Shown: positions 15,945 through 24,667 of the stretch, piece by piece
Numbering within the stretch: position 1 is the stretch's first letter
Layout: each line of letters starts with the position of its first letter
Source of the DNA: Lachnospiraceae bacterium
GTDB taxonomy: Bacteria > Bacillota > Clostridia > Lachnospirales > Lachnospiraceae
Assembly (NCBI GenBank): GCA_017483735.1
Contig: JAFUVF010000058.1
Coordinates: 1-64,000, forward strand
Direction of reading: 5' to 3'
Length of the DNA: 64,000 nucleotides
Translations under genes and position numbers: made by a program
Notes under the pieces: model-generated
What the model was told of the DNA's origin: nothing
Databases searched by the model: none
What the model saw: the letters and a program-made list of their open reading frames with translations, nothing else

Positions 15945-17231
15945 ATGATAGACATCAAATTTTTAAGGGAAAATCCGGATATAGTAAAGGAAAATATCAA
16001 AAAGAAGTTTCAGGACGAAAAGCTTCCTCTGGTGGATGAGGTAATAGAGCTCGACAAAAAGAGCCGTGCCGCAAAGCAGGAGGCAGACGATTTAAGAGCG
16101 TCCAGAAACAAGATATCCAAGGAGATAGGAGCCTTATTTGCTCAAGGCAAAAAGGAGGAGGCAGAGGCAAAGAAGAAGGAGGTCACAGCAAACGCAGAGC
16201 GTCTTGCGGCTCTGGAGGAGGATGAGACCAGGCTTCAGGAAAAGATAACCTCCATAATGATGAAGATACCCAATATCATAGACGCTTCCGTACCTATCGG
16301 AAAGGATGATACGGAAAATGTGGAGATTCAAAAATACGGCGAGCCCGCAGTTCCTGATTTTGAGGTGCCGTATCATGCGGATATATTAAACGCCATAAAC
16401 GGTCTTGACAAGGATGCGGCGGGGCGCACCTCCGGCAACGGCTTCTACTATCTTATCGGGGATGCGGCAAGGCTCCATTCTGCCATGATAAGCTATGCAA
16501 GAGATTTTATGATAGACAAGGGCTTTACCTACTGCATACCGCCCTTTATGATCAGAAGCGATGTCGTTACAGGTGTTATGAGCTTTGCGGAGATGGAAGC
16601 CATGATGTACAAGATTGAGGGGGAGGATCTCTACCTCATCGGCACAAGTGAGCACTCCATGATAGGCAAGTTCAAGGGAGAGCTGGTAAAGGAGGAAGCT
16701 CTTCCCATAACAATGACCTCCTATTCTCCGTGCTTTAGAAAGGAAGTCGGCTCCCACGGAATAGAGGAGAGGGGCGTGTACAGAGTGCATCAATTTGAAA
16801 AGCAGGAGATGGTGGTGCTCTGCAAGCCCGAGGATTCCATGGAATGGTATGACAAGATGTGGTCGTACACCGTAGAATTTTTCCGCTCTCTTGACATCCC
16901 GGTGCGCACATTGGAGTGCTGCAGTGGGGATCTTGCGGACCTTAAAGTCAAGTCCTGCGATGTGGAGGCGTGGAGTCCCAGACAGAAGAAATATTTTGAG
17001 GTAGGGTCATGCTCCACCTTGGGAGATGCGCAGGCCAGAAGGCTCGGCATCCGCACTAAGGGAGAGAAGGGAACCTACTATGTACATACATTAAACAACA
17101 CAGTTCTTGCCACCCCCAGAGCCCTCATTGCATTCCTCGAAAACAATGTGCAGGCTGACGGCAGCATCAAGGTACCCGAGGCGCTGCGCATGTACATGGG
17201 CGGCAAGGAAATAATTAAACCAGAGAAATAA
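15945..17231 (+). CDS. serS: Seryl-tRNA synthetase
   Basis: SerRS charges tRNA-Ser. The 428-residue protein has the N-terminal helical arm for tRNA binding (residues 1-110, highly charged) and the class II core with motif 2 CFRKEVGSHGIEERGVYRVHQFEK and motif 3 near NNTVLATPRALIAFLENN. AGGAGGCATAT precedes the ATG, 9 nt after the DUF4446 gene. The parA-parB-DUF4446-serS-DUF3881 order is typical of Lachnospiraceae origin regions. No T-box precedes it, since there is no room. Confidence 0.97.
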   Translation: MIDIKFLRENPDIVKENIKKKFQDEKLPLVDEVIELDKKSRAAKQEADDLRASRNKISKEIGALFAQGKKEEAEAKKKEVTANAERLAALEEDETRLQEKITSIMMKIPNIIDASVPIGKDDTENVEIQKYGEPAVPDFEVPYHADILNAINGLDKDAAGRTSGNGFYYLIGDAARLHSAMISYARDFMIDKGFTYCIPPFMIRSDVVTGVMSFAEMEAMMYKIEGEDLYLIGTSEHSMIGKFKGELVKEEALPITMTSYSPCFRKEVGSHGIEERGVYRVHQFEKQEMVVLCKPEDSMEWYDKMWSYTVEFFRSLDIPVRTLECCSGDLADLKVKSCDVEAWSPRQKKYFEVGSCSTLGDAQARRLGIRTKGEKGTYYVHTLNNTVLATPRALIAFLENNVQADGSIKVPEALRMYMGGKEIIKPEK

Positions 17232-17234
17232 CAT

Positions 17235-18122
17235 ATGCACAGATATCTCCGCTCCGTAGGCTTCGCAGGCCTTACGGACCACAAAGAAATAAATAAGCTT
17301 CTAAAGGACGTCGTCCTTAACGCAGACGAGCGCAGCTACACCACCAACGAGGAGGATGTGCTCCTTGGGGAGTTTTGCCGCAATTTTGCCGACGGTATCG
17401 GCATATCCGTGTGCGGAGAGTTCGACGAGGAGGACAAATTTACCTTAAATTATTACTTCCCATACCTAAAAGGCACCGGAGTCAGCTCCCTTGAGGATGT
17501 TACCGTGGAGCGCCATGCGGCGAAGGAATCTTATGCGGGAGTATGCGATGATTTGAAGGTAGGTATCTCCCTGATATTTTACTTAAAGAATATGATACCC
17601 TATATCCGTGCCAAGGTAATGAACCGTCTGCCGGTGAAGGGTACAACCCTCACTCTTTCGGCTCTCTGCGTTCAGGGGACGGTCATACTTCCTGTTGAGA
17701 AGGACGAGGACGCAAAAAACAAGGCAAAGGCGGAATCCGACCACAGAACCAGCCTCCTGCAGGCGGCAAGACAGGGGGATGAGGATGCCATAGAGACCCT
17801 TACCATAGAGGATATGGATCTCTACACGTCCATTTCCAAGAGGGTATTCAGAGAAGATATATTAAGCATTGTCGATACATATTTTATGCCCTATGGCGTG
17901 GAATGTGACCAATATTCGGTGTTGGGAGAGATTCTCGGAGTACGTAAGGTCAAAAACTCCATTACGGGGGAAGAAATTTATGTGCTCACTTTGTGCTGTA
18001 ATGAGTTGACTTTTGATGTCTGTATCAATATAATAGATTTGGTCGGGGAGCCACAGGTCGGCAGACGCTTCAAGGGAGCGGTATGGCTTATGGGCGAGAT
18101 AAATTACCCCGAGGAAATATAA
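17235..18122 (+). CDS. DUF3881 family protein
   Basis: The 295-residue soluble protein begins MHRYLRSVGFAGL, a signature of DUF3881 proteins that follow serS in Lachnospiraceae. No catalytic motif or membrane segment is visible. The C-terminus holds a beta-rich segment (GVRKVKNSITGEEIYVL). It starts 3 nt after serS and is likely co-transcribed. Function unknown. Confidence 0.8.
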   Translation: MHRYLRSVGFAGLTDHKEINKLLKDVVLNADERSYTTNEEDVLLGEFCRNFADGIGISVCGEFDEEDKFTLNYYFPYLKGTGVSSLEDVTVERHAAKESYAGVCDDLKVGISLIFYLKNMIPYIRAKVMNRLPVKGTTLTLSALCVQGTVILPVEKDEDAKNKAKAESDHRTSLLQAARQGDEDAIETLTIEDMDLYTSISKRVFREDILSIVDTYFMPYGVECDQYSVLGEILGVRKVKNSITGEEIYVLTLCCNELTFDVCINIIDLVGEPQVGRRFKGAVWLMGEINYPEEI

Positions 18123-18125
18123 TAG

Positions 18126-18197
18126 GTTCCCGTAGTTAAGTGGATATAACACGCCCCTCCTAAGGGTGAATCGGCAGTTCGACTCTGCCCGGGAACG
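18126..18197 (+). tRNA. tRNA-Arg (CCT)
   Basis: Full cloverleaf: acceptor GTTCCCG / CGGGAAC, D stem GTTA / TAAC, anticodon stem CGCCC / GGGTG with loop CTCCTAA (anticodon CCT), and T stem GGCAG / CTGCC with loop TTCGACT. The 3' CCA is not encoded. It begins 3 nt after the DUF3881 stop. A GGCACCGG / CCGGTGTC stem at 18204-18227 follows, without a T-run. Confidence 0.95.
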
Positions 18198-18259
18198 AGA
18201 CAAGGCACCGGAGTAAATGCCGGTGTCTGCCAATATAAGGGGATAAAGGAGAGAAGCAT

Positions 18260-18754
18260 ATGGAGAATGAAAATCTTGCGGTTGACAACCGCACCGAGGA
18301 GCAGAAGGATATCTACGCCGACCTCTACAAGAGCTTAAAGACCACAAGAATACTCTGCGTCATAAGCTCAGTCCTGACCTTTGCCCTCTTTGTGGCATTT
18401 ATTATACTGTTTACGAAGATTGAGCCGGTATTTGCTTTTATGGATTCGCTGGGACCTGCGGTTGATAATATCGCAAGCATTGATGTGGAGGCGGCAAACG
18501 AGGCGCTCAATATATTTAACCGTGAGGCTGTAAAGATTGACTGGGAGAAGCTATCCGTATCCATTCAGGAGCTTGATGTTGAAGCTATAAATGAGGCTGT
18601 AAAGGGTATTGATGTGGAAACATTAAACAAGAAATTGGGCGCTCTTGATGTAAATGAGCTCAACAAGTCCTTGGAGAATCTCAACACCGCATCGGCGGCA
18701 ATTTCCGCACTTAACGAGAGGTTCAGCGGAATAACCTCCATATTCGGGAGGTAG
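18260..18754 (+). CDS. Single-pass membrane protein with 12-residue repeats
   Basis: I do not recognise this 164-residue protein. A transmembrane helix lies at about residues 32-54, after a charged 30-residue N-terminus. The extracytoplasmic part contains a 12-residue repeat with consensus (L/I)DVExxNExxxG, seen in consecutive copies around LDVEAINEAVKG, IDVETLNKKLGA and LDVNELNKSLEN, with a degenerate copy earlier (IDVEAANEALNI). This would give an amphipathic helical rod or solenoid. AAGGAGAG precedes the ATG. The following genes encode a kinase-like protein and a DHp-REC protein. Confidence 0.7.
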   Translation: MENENLAVDNRTEEQKDIYADLYKSLKTTRILCVISSVLTFALFVAFIILFTKIEPVFAFMDSLGPAVDNIASIDVEAANEALNIFNREAVKIDWEKLSVSIQELDVEAINEAVKGIDVETLNKKLGALDVNELNKSLENLNTASAAISALNERFSGITSIFGR

Positions 18755-18769
18755 AAGGGAGCTTACGGC

Positions 18770-19255
18770 ATGAATCTTGTAATCACAATGAGCAGACGCT
18801 TTGGCACGGGAGCCAGCCTCATAGCAAAGGAGCTTTCGGAGAAGCTAGGCATCCCGGTATATGACAAGGCATATATAGAGCATGAGGCGGAGAATACCTC
18901 GTACAAGGAGGAGGGAGAGCTTATAAGAAAGCTTGCCAAGGAGCCCTGTATAATCCTCGGGCGCTGCGCCTCGGAAATTCTTAAAGATCAGAGCAATGTC
19001 TTCAATGTGTATGTAAGTGCGGCAAAGTCAGACCGTATTAAGCGCATTATGGAGCAGTACAGCCTCTCCGAGGAGGAGGCAAAGGAAAAGCTCGAAAAGA
19101 ACGACAAAGAGAGAGCGGATTATTACTACGAGCACACCGGAATGGTATGGGGCGATGTGAACAACTACCATATGATACTCGATACCAGCACCCTCGGGAT
19201 AGAGAACTGTGCGGATATAATGATAAAATACTTTAAAAAGATGGAACTCATCTAG
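18770..19255 (+). CDS. Cytidylate kinase-like family protein
   Basis: The 161-residue protein starts NLVITMSRRFGTGASLIAKELSEKLGIPVYD. This is the degenerate P-loop of the cytidylate-kinase-2 family, with a serine/arginine-rich loop in place of GxxxxGK. It continues with PCIILGRCASEIL, a Walker-B-like strand, and RIKRIMEQYSLSEEEAKEKLEKNDKERADYY, the lid region. Such proteins are common in Lachnospiraceae; substrate is uncertain. It is 15 nt after the membrane protein and 8 nt before the DHp-REC gene. Confidence 0.75.
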   Translation: MNLVITMSRRFGTGASLIAKELSEKLGIPVYDKAYIEHEAENTSYKEEGELIRKLAKEPCIILGRCASEILKDQSNVFNVYVSAAKSDRIKRIMEQYSLSEEEAKEKLEKNDKERADYYYEHTGMVWGDVNNYHMILDTSTLGIENCADIMIKYFKKMELI

Positions 19256-19263
19256 GAGAGCTT

Positions 19264-19863
19264 ATGATAAATATTCATGATGTCAGAAATTATATAAATT
19301 CCATCAGCGGATTTGTGGGGCTTGCAAGGAAGCATGCGGATGACCAAAAGAAGCTTACGGAATATCTGGGCAAGGCGGAGGAAGCTGCGGCTGCATTAAA
19401 GGAAATGCTTGATGAGTTAGAGGCATCCGAAAGCGACGGAAGCTTCGTCAATTCAAAGCCCGACAAGGACAGGATTGGCGCCATAGATTTAAAGCGTATA
19501 CTTATTGCGGAGGATATGGAGATAAACAGGGAGCTTGCGGAGATTATCCTGAAGGAAACCGGGTATCTTGTGGATTCTGTTCCCGACGGAATAGATGCAA
19601 TAGAGGCGGTAAAGCGCCATGCGCCCACATATTACGATATGATACTTATGGATATAGAGATGCCCATTATGGGCGGATATGATGCTGCAAGGCTTATCAG
19701 AAAGATAGGCAGGGAGGACACCAGCACGATTCCCATTATAGCAGTCAGCGGCAATGTCTCGGACGAGGACAAAAGGAAGGCGCTGGAAAACGGTATGAAT
19801 GCCCATATATCCAAGCCATTCAATGTAGAAGAAATGATTGCCACGATCAAAGAATATATTTAG
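19264..19863 (+). CDS. Minimal DHp-receiver protein (histidine phosphotransfer-like plus REC)
   Basis: The first 58 residues look like the dimerisation/phosphoacceptor hairpin of histidine kinases: NIHDVRNYINSISGFVGLAR aligns with the usual SHEIRTPMNAIIG box with the His kept, followed by the second helix. There is no ATPase domain. Residues about 77-199 form a receiver with acidic EDME, phosphoacceptor Asp in ILMDIEMP, Ser in AVSGN and Lys in HISKPF. GGAGAG precedes the ATG. A protein like this could pass phosphate between His and Asp but cannot use ATP on its own. A terminator follows at 19871. Confidence 0.75.
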   Translation: MINIHDVRNYINSISGFVGLARKHADDQKKLTEYLGKAEEAAAALKEMLDELEASESDGSFVNSKPDKDRIGAIDLKRILIAEDMEINRELAEIILKETGYLVDSVPDGIDAIEAVKRHAPTYYDMILMDIEMPIMGGYDAARLIRKIGREDTSTIPIIAVSGNVSDEDKRKALENGMNAHISKPFNVEEMIATIKEYI

Positions 19864-19870
19864 TCGGAAC

Positions 19871-19896
19871 AAAAGCCGGGGTTACCTCGGCTTTTT
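19871..19896 (+). terminator. Intrinsic terminator
   Basis: AAAGCCG and CGGCTTT arms enclose GGGTTACCT and are followed by a T-run. It closes the transcript of the DHp-REC gene and separates it from the leuA promoter. Confidence 0.8.
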
Positions 19897-19933
19897 AAAT
19901 TAAAAAAAATCAATTATTATTTTCTAAAATCCC

Positions 19934-19962
19934 TTGATTTTTCTAAAAATTAGTAGTAGTAT
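19934..19962 (+). promoter_or_regulatory. Promoter of leuA-araC fusion gene
   Basis: TTGATT (19934-19939) and TAGTAT (19957-19962) are 17 bp apart. An alternative -10, TATAGT, starts a few bases later. The leader of about 65 nt has no room for a T-box or leucine attenuator, so control would have to be at initiation, perhaps by the fused domain itself. Confidence 0.6.
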
Positions 19963-20034
19963 AGTCTCTACACGGACAAAATACGTCAATTTATTAAAAG
20001 AAAATCTATCAAATTACAATAAAGAGGAGATGCT

Positions 20035-22047
20035 ATGAGAAAAGTAAAGACAGCCGACAAGTACAAACCAACCTTTTATATGCCTCCGAAGGTAAGCTAT
20101 GACTGGGTCAAAAATCCGGTCATCACGAAGCCGCCGGTATGGTGCAGCGTGGATCTGCGGGACGGAAATCAGGCGCTGATCGACCCTATGAGCCTCGAGA
20201 CCAAGCTTGAATTCTTTAAGCTTTTGGTGGATATAGGCTTCAAGGAGATAGAGGTGGGCTTTCCCGCTTCCTCAGATACGGAGTACAATTTTATCCGTGC
20301 TCTTATCGAAAAGGATATGATACCCGAGGATGTGACCATACAGGTGCTTACTCAGGCGAGGGAGCATATTATCAAAAAGACCTTCGAGGCTGTCAAGGGT
20401 GCGCCGAAGGCGATTGTGCATCTCTACAATTCCACCTCCGTGGAGCAGAGGGAGCAGGTATTTAAAAAGAGCAAGGAGCAGATAAAGAAGATTGCCGTGG
20501 ACGGCGCCAAGCTTTTAAAGAAGCTTGCGGACGAGACGGAAGGGAACTTTATGTTCGAGTATTCCCCCGAGAGCTTCTCCCAGACGGAGCCCGAATATGC
20601 TCTGGAGGTGTGCAATGCGGTCTTGGATGTATGGAAGCCCTCAGCAAAGAACAAGGTCATAATCAATCTTCCCTCCACGGTGCAGGTGGCAATGCCCCAT
20701 GTGTTTGCGGCGCAGATAGAATATATGTCAAAGAATTTAAAGTACAGAAAGGATGTCGTGCTCTCCGTGCACCCGCATAATGACAGAGGTACCGGCGTTT
20801 CCGACGCAGAGTTTGGAATTCTTGCGGGAGCTGACCGTGTGGAGGGAACAATCTTCGGAAACGGCGAGAGGACAGGTAATGTGGATCTTGTGACGGTTGC
20901 CCTCAACATGATGACACACGGCGTGGACTCCGGACTTGATTTCAGCAACATAATGGAAATCAGGGAAGCCTATGAGAACTATACCGGAATGAAGGTTCAT
21001 GAGAGAACCCCCTATGCGGGAGATTTGGTATTTACGGCATTCTCCGGCTCGCATCAGGATGCGATAAGCAAGGGTATGACCTATTTGAGTGAGGGAAAGA
21101 CCGGGAAGCGTTGGGATGTTCCCTATCTTCCCATAGACCCCAAGGATGTGGGGAGAGAGTACGAATCCGATGTTATCCGCATCAACTCTACCTCCGGGAA
21201 GGGCGGCGTAGCCTTCGTATTGAAGAATCAGTTCGGATATTCCCTGCCTCAGGCTATGAGGGAGGAGGTAGGCTATCTCATAAAGGGTGTCTCCGACAGA
21301 AGACATCAGGAATTACAGCCCAAGGAGATAAAGGATATCTTCAAGGAAAATTATGTGCTTCCCAGAACAGTGTTCGATATAAGGGAGTGCCATTTCAAAC
21401 AGGAGAACGGCATAAAGGCGATAGTTACCATCTCCGAGAAAAAGGGGGATTACACCTTTACGGCGCAGGGCAACGGACGTCTGGATGCGGTAAGCAATGC
21501 GATAAAGACGTATTTCGGAATTAATTATCTCCTCACGGTATACGAGGAGCATGCCATAAGCAGGGGCTCCTCCAGTAAGGCTGCGGCTTATGTGGGTATC
21601 GCCCAGAATGACAAGATGTACTGGGGCGTGGGCGTGGACGAGGATATCATAAAGGCGTCCATAGCAGCGCTTGTGTCCGCAGTAAACAGGCTTGCAGCGG
21701 AGCAGCACATCACGGAGGGCAGGGAGGAAAGGATTGTTGAGATACTTTCCTTTATCCAGACCCACTACGAGGAAGCCACTCTGGATATGATAGCGGAGGA
21801 GTTTCATCTCTCAAAGCCATATCTCTCCAAGTACATAAAGGAGAAGGCGGGGCTTACCTTCCAGGATGTGGTAAAGGAGGAGCGCTTAAAGAGAGCGGAG
21901 GCGCTTCTTAAGGAGACGGATCTAAGCATAGAGAATGTTGCCGCAGAGGTGGGATATGAAAATGTGGAGCATTTCAACCGCCTGTTTAAGAAAAAGCACG
22001 GCGTCACTCCGGTACAGTTCAGGAAGGCGGCGCAAAAAACTCTTTAA
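20035..22047 (+). CDS. leuA: 2-isopropylmalate synthase fused to a C-terminal AraC-type DNA-binding domain
   Basis: Residues 1 to about 562 form a complete long-type LeuA: catalytic WCSVDLRDGNQAL, the metal-binding HPHNDRG, GNGERTGNVD, and the C-terminal regulatory half with the leucine-sensing domain (about 430-562). LeuA makes 2-isopropylmalate from 2-oxoisovalerate and acetyl-CoA. Residues about 567-670 add an AraC/XylS DNA-binding domain with two helix-turn-helix units: DMIAEEFHLSKPYLSKYIKE and SIENVAAEVGYENVEHFNRL, ending FKKKHGVTPVQFRK. The frame is continuous with no stop between the parts. Normal long LeuA is about 560 residues. The fusion suggests a leucine-responsive transcription factor. 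AGAGGAGA precedes the ATG. Confidence 0.93.
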   Translation: MRKVKTADKYKPTFYMPPKVSYDWVKNPVITKPPVWCSVDLRDGNQALIDPMSLETKLEFFKLLVDIGFKEIEVGFPASSDTEYNFIRALIEKDMIPEDVTIQVLTQAREHIIKKTFEAVKGAPKAIVHLYNSTSVEQREQVFKKSKEQIKKIAVDGAKLLKKLADETEGNFMFEYSPESFSQTEPEYALEVCNAVLDVWKPSAKNKVIINLPSTVQVAMPHVFAAQIEYMSKNLKYRKDVVLSVHPHNDRGTGVSDAEFGILAGADRVEGTIFGNGERTGNVDLVTVALNMMTHGVDSGLDFSNIMEIREAYENYTGMKVHERTPYAGDLVFTAFSGSHQDAISKGMTYLSEGKTGKRWDVPYLPIDPKDVGREYESDVIRINSTSGKGGVAFVLKNQFGYSLPQAMREEVGYLIKGVSDRRHQELQPKEIKDIFKENYVLPRTVFDIRECHFKQENGIKAIVTISEKKGDYTFTAQGNGRLDAVSNAIKTYFGINYLLTVYEEHAISRGSSSKAAAYVGIAQNDKMYWGVGVDEDIIKASIAALVSAVNRLAAEQHITEGREERIVEILSFIQTHYEEATLDMIAEEFHLSKPYLSKYIKEKAGLTFQDVVKEERLKRAEALLKETDLSIENVAAEVGYENVEHFNRLFKKKHGVTPVQFRKAAQKTL

Positions 22048-22111
22048 ATTTGACGTAAAGTAAGATAAAATAGGTAGGCAATTTGTCAATATAAACTGAG
22101 GAGATGGAAAA

Positions 22112-23323
22112 ATGTCTGATACTAAGGAAGAGATAAAAGAAGAAAAGCAGGAGAAGGTTGTTACCCGCTACGACAAGCGTATGGAGCGGAGAAAGAAGGA
22201 GAAGGAAGCCCAGAAGCGCAGGGACAATATCTCTAAAATCATAGGTATTGCGGTGCTTGTGGCGATCATAGCCTTTATTGCATCCTTCCCCATCAGAAAG
22301 CTTTATGCTACATATTCCACATACATCATCGCCGACGGGGAGAAGATGACCAGAGCGGAGTATGATTACTATTATTATGTGACCAAGAGCAATTACGTGA
22401 ATAATTACGGCTCCTATATGTCATATTTCGGAGTGGACTTTGATGGGGATCTCTCAGCACAGCCCTACAGTGAGAATATGACCTGGAAGGATCTTATGGA
22501 TGAGCAGACCGTGGACAGCATCAAGCAGACTAAGGCGCTTAAGAAGGAGATTGCTGCGGCAGGCTTTACCTACGATACCACGGATGAATTCAATGAGTAT
22601 AAGGAGGTTATGCAGACTGTAGCCGACACTCTGGGCAAATCCCTGAAGGACTATGTAAAGGAGCAGTACGGCCCCTATGCGACGCTCAACAATATTGCGC
22701 CTTATCTTAAGGATTCCATGGTTATAAACCAGTTCTACAACGAGAAGCTTGCAACCCTTGAGCCCACTGATGCGGAGGTTGAAAGCTATTATCAGGAGAA
22801 TAAGATAAGATATGACCTTGTGGATTACAGGATGACGGAGATAGAGGCCGAGTTAAGCAGCGAAGCTCCCACGGATGATGAGATCGCAAAGGCAATGACT
22901 GCGGCGGAGCCTCTTGCAACGGCTGCGCTCGAAACGATAGACAAGGACGGAGAGCTTACAGAGGGCGCTTCCTATTATGATTTCGATTCAACGGATGTAA
23001 GCTCATGGCTCTATGATGAGACAAGGGCAGCAGGCGAGACTACAGTTATAAGGGATAATAATTTCAACAAGTTCTATTGTGTGGAATTTATAAAGCGCTA
23101 TAAGAACGAGGCGCCGGATGAAACTACCGGAGAGCCCACATACATTGCAACAATAAAGAACCTTCTCGCATCCAATGCAATGCAGGATTATCTTGACGGT
23201 ATTGCGGAGCCCATCACGATAGAGGATCCCAAGGACAATCTTAAGTATGAGGAGAGAAGAGCGCTGGATGAGGCTTCCACAGAGGAGAGTGAGCCGGCTG
23301 TGGAGGTGCAGGCAGTACCTTAA
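22112..23323 (+). CDS. Membrane-anchored SurA/PrsA-like foldase homologue
   Basis: The 403-residue protein has a very basic cytoplasmic N-terminus (residues 1-42), one transmembrane helix (about 44-64) and a large external part. The segment YIIADGEKMTRAEYDYYYYVTKSNYVNNY resembles the SurA-N/PrsA chaperone start, followed by helical DAEVESYYQENKIRYD typical of trigger-like PPIases. A clear parvulin catalytic domain is not visible. An acidic Glu-rich tail ends the protein. It probably helps secreted proteins fold outside the membrane. TGAGGAGA precedes the ATG, and cca follows after 3 nt. Confidence 0.65.
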   Translation: MSDTKEEIKEEKQEKVVTRYDKRMERRKKEKEAQKRRDNISKIIGIAVLVAIIAFIASFPIRKLYATYSTYIIADGEKMTRAEYDYYYYVTKSNYVNNYGSYMSYFGVDFDGDLSAQPYSENMTWKDLMDEQTVDSIKQTKALKKEIAAAGFTYDTTDEFNEYKEVMQTVADTLGKSLKDYVKEQYGPYATLNNIAPYLKDSMVINQFYNEKLATLEPTDAEVESYYQENKIRYDLVDYRMTEIEAELSSEAPTDDEIAKAMTAAEPLATAALETIDKDGELTEGASYYDFDSTDVSSWLYDETRAAGETTVIRDNNFNKFYCVEFIKRYKNEAPDETTGEPTYIATIKNLLASNAMQDYLDGIAEPITIEDPKDNLKYEERRALDEASTEESEPAVEVQAVP

Positions 23324-23326
23324 TAT

Positions 23327-24667
23327 ATGAGAATAAATGTACCCGACAACGCAAATTACATATTGGATAAGCTTGGTCAGGCGGGCTTTGAGGCATATGT
23401 TGTCGGGGGCTGCGTGAGGGACAGTATACTTGGGAAGACCCCCTCTGATTGGGATGTGACGACATCCGCAAAGCCGGAGGATGTCAAGCGGATATTCAGG
23501 CGTACCGTGGATACGGGCATAAAGCACGGAACCGTGACGGTGCTTCTTGACAAGGAGAGCTATGAGGTCACAACCTATCGTATAGATGGGGACTACGGGG
23601 ACGGCAGACATCCGGACAGTGTGCTTTTTACCGACAAATTAAAGGAAGATTTGCGCCGCAGGGATTTTACCATAAATGCCATGGCGTACAATGACAGGGA
23701 CGGTCTTGTGGATATCTTCGGAGGCATCGGGGATATCGAAAAGAAGCTTATAAGATGCGTGGGAGTCCCTGATGAGCGCTTCTCGGAGGATGCCCTTCGC
23801 ATGATGAGGGCAGTGCGATTTTCCGGACAGCTGGGCTATGAGATAGATGAGGATACCCTTAAGGCGATAGAGGCGCATTCCTCCGATCTGAGGAAGATAA
23901 GCGCAGAGAGGATAAGGGATGAGTTCGTAAAGCTCTTAATCTCAGAGCATCCCGAAAAGCTTCGCATCGCATACAGAACGGGACTTACAAAGGTATTTCT
24001 TCCGGAGTTCGACACCATGATGCGCACTAAGCAGATACATCCCCACCATATGTATGATGTGGGGGAGCATACGATACATGCCGTTATGGAGATAGATGCG
24101 GAAAAGGATTTGCGGCTTGCAATGTTTTTTCATGATATTGCAAAGCCCCCGTGCCTTACCGTGGACAAGGAGGGCATAACCCATTTTCACGGGCATCCGG
24201 AGATGGGGGCAAAGATGACTGTCGATATTATGAGGCGTCTTCGCTTTGACAACGACACCATCGAGAGGGTAAGCCGTCTTGTAAAGTTCCATGACTATGG
24301 CAACGGTATGGATATCACGAAAAAGGTTACCCGCAGAGCCATGAGAAAGATGGGAAAGGACATTTTCCCTGCATTCCTTAAGATAAAGCGTGCGGATATA
24401 CTCTCCCAGAGTATGTATTTAAGGGAGGAGAAGCTGGCGGAGCTGGGGCATTTTGCCGGATATTATGAGGAAATCATAAGGGATGAGGAATGCACCGGAT
24501 TAAAGGAGCTTGCGGTAAACGGAAGCGATCTTATCGCCCACGGAATGTCTCCCGGAAGAGAGCTTGGGGAAACCCTTAATAAGCTTCTTGACAGAGTGGT
24601 GGACAATCCCAAGCTTAACGAGAAGAGTAAGCTCTTGGAGCTGGTGGATCAGTGGCAGGGCATATGA
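23327..24667 (+). CDS. cca: CCA tRNA nucleotidyltransferase with HD domain
   Basis: The enzyme adds or repairs the 3' CCA of tRNAs; the tRNA genes in this window lack an encoded CCA, which fits. The 446-residue class II enzyme has VVGGCVRDSILGKTPSDWDVTTSA with the catalytic DxD (about residue 25), RRDFTINAM, the RRR-type GRHPDSVLF region, and an HD domain with HTIHAVMEIDAEKDLRLAMFFHDIAKP. The ATG comes 3 nt after the preceding stop, with GGAGGTG further upstream inside that gene. Its stop overlaps the next start (ATGA). Confidence 0.93.
   Translation: MRINVPDNANYILDKLGQAGFEAYVVGGCVRDSILGKTPSDWDVTTSAKPEDVKRIFRRTVDTGIKHGTVTVLLDKESYEVTTYRIDGDYGDGRHPDSVLFTDKLKEDLRRRDFTINAMAYNDRDGLVDIFGGIGDIEKKLIRCVGVPDERFSEDALRMMRAVRFSGQLGYEIDEDTLKAIEAHSSDLRKISAERIRDEFVKLLISEHPEKLRIAYRTGLTKVFLPEFDTMMRTKQIHPHHMYDVGEHTIHAVMEIDAEKDLRLAMFFHDIAKPPCLTVDKEGITHFHGHPEMGAKMTVDIMRRLRFDNDTIERVSRLVKFHDYGNGMDITKKVTRRAMRKMGKDIFPAFLKIKRADILSQSMYLREEKLAELGHFAGYYEEIIRDEECTGLKELAVNGSDLIAHGMSPGRELGETLNKLLDRVVDNPKLNEKSKLLELVDQWQGI

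Noticed and set aside
13500-18200. A parS site expected near parAB
   Set aside because: I read the stretch for a TGTTCCACGTGAAACA-like palindrome and found none; it may lie outside the window.
18204-18227. GC-rich stem after tRNA-Arg as terminator
   Set aside because: The stem is good but no T-run follows, so I report it only as a stem near the tRNA.
19906-20034. A leucine T-box or attenuator before leuA
   Set aside because: The leader is about 65 nt and has no specifier loop, T-box core or leucine-codon leader peptide.
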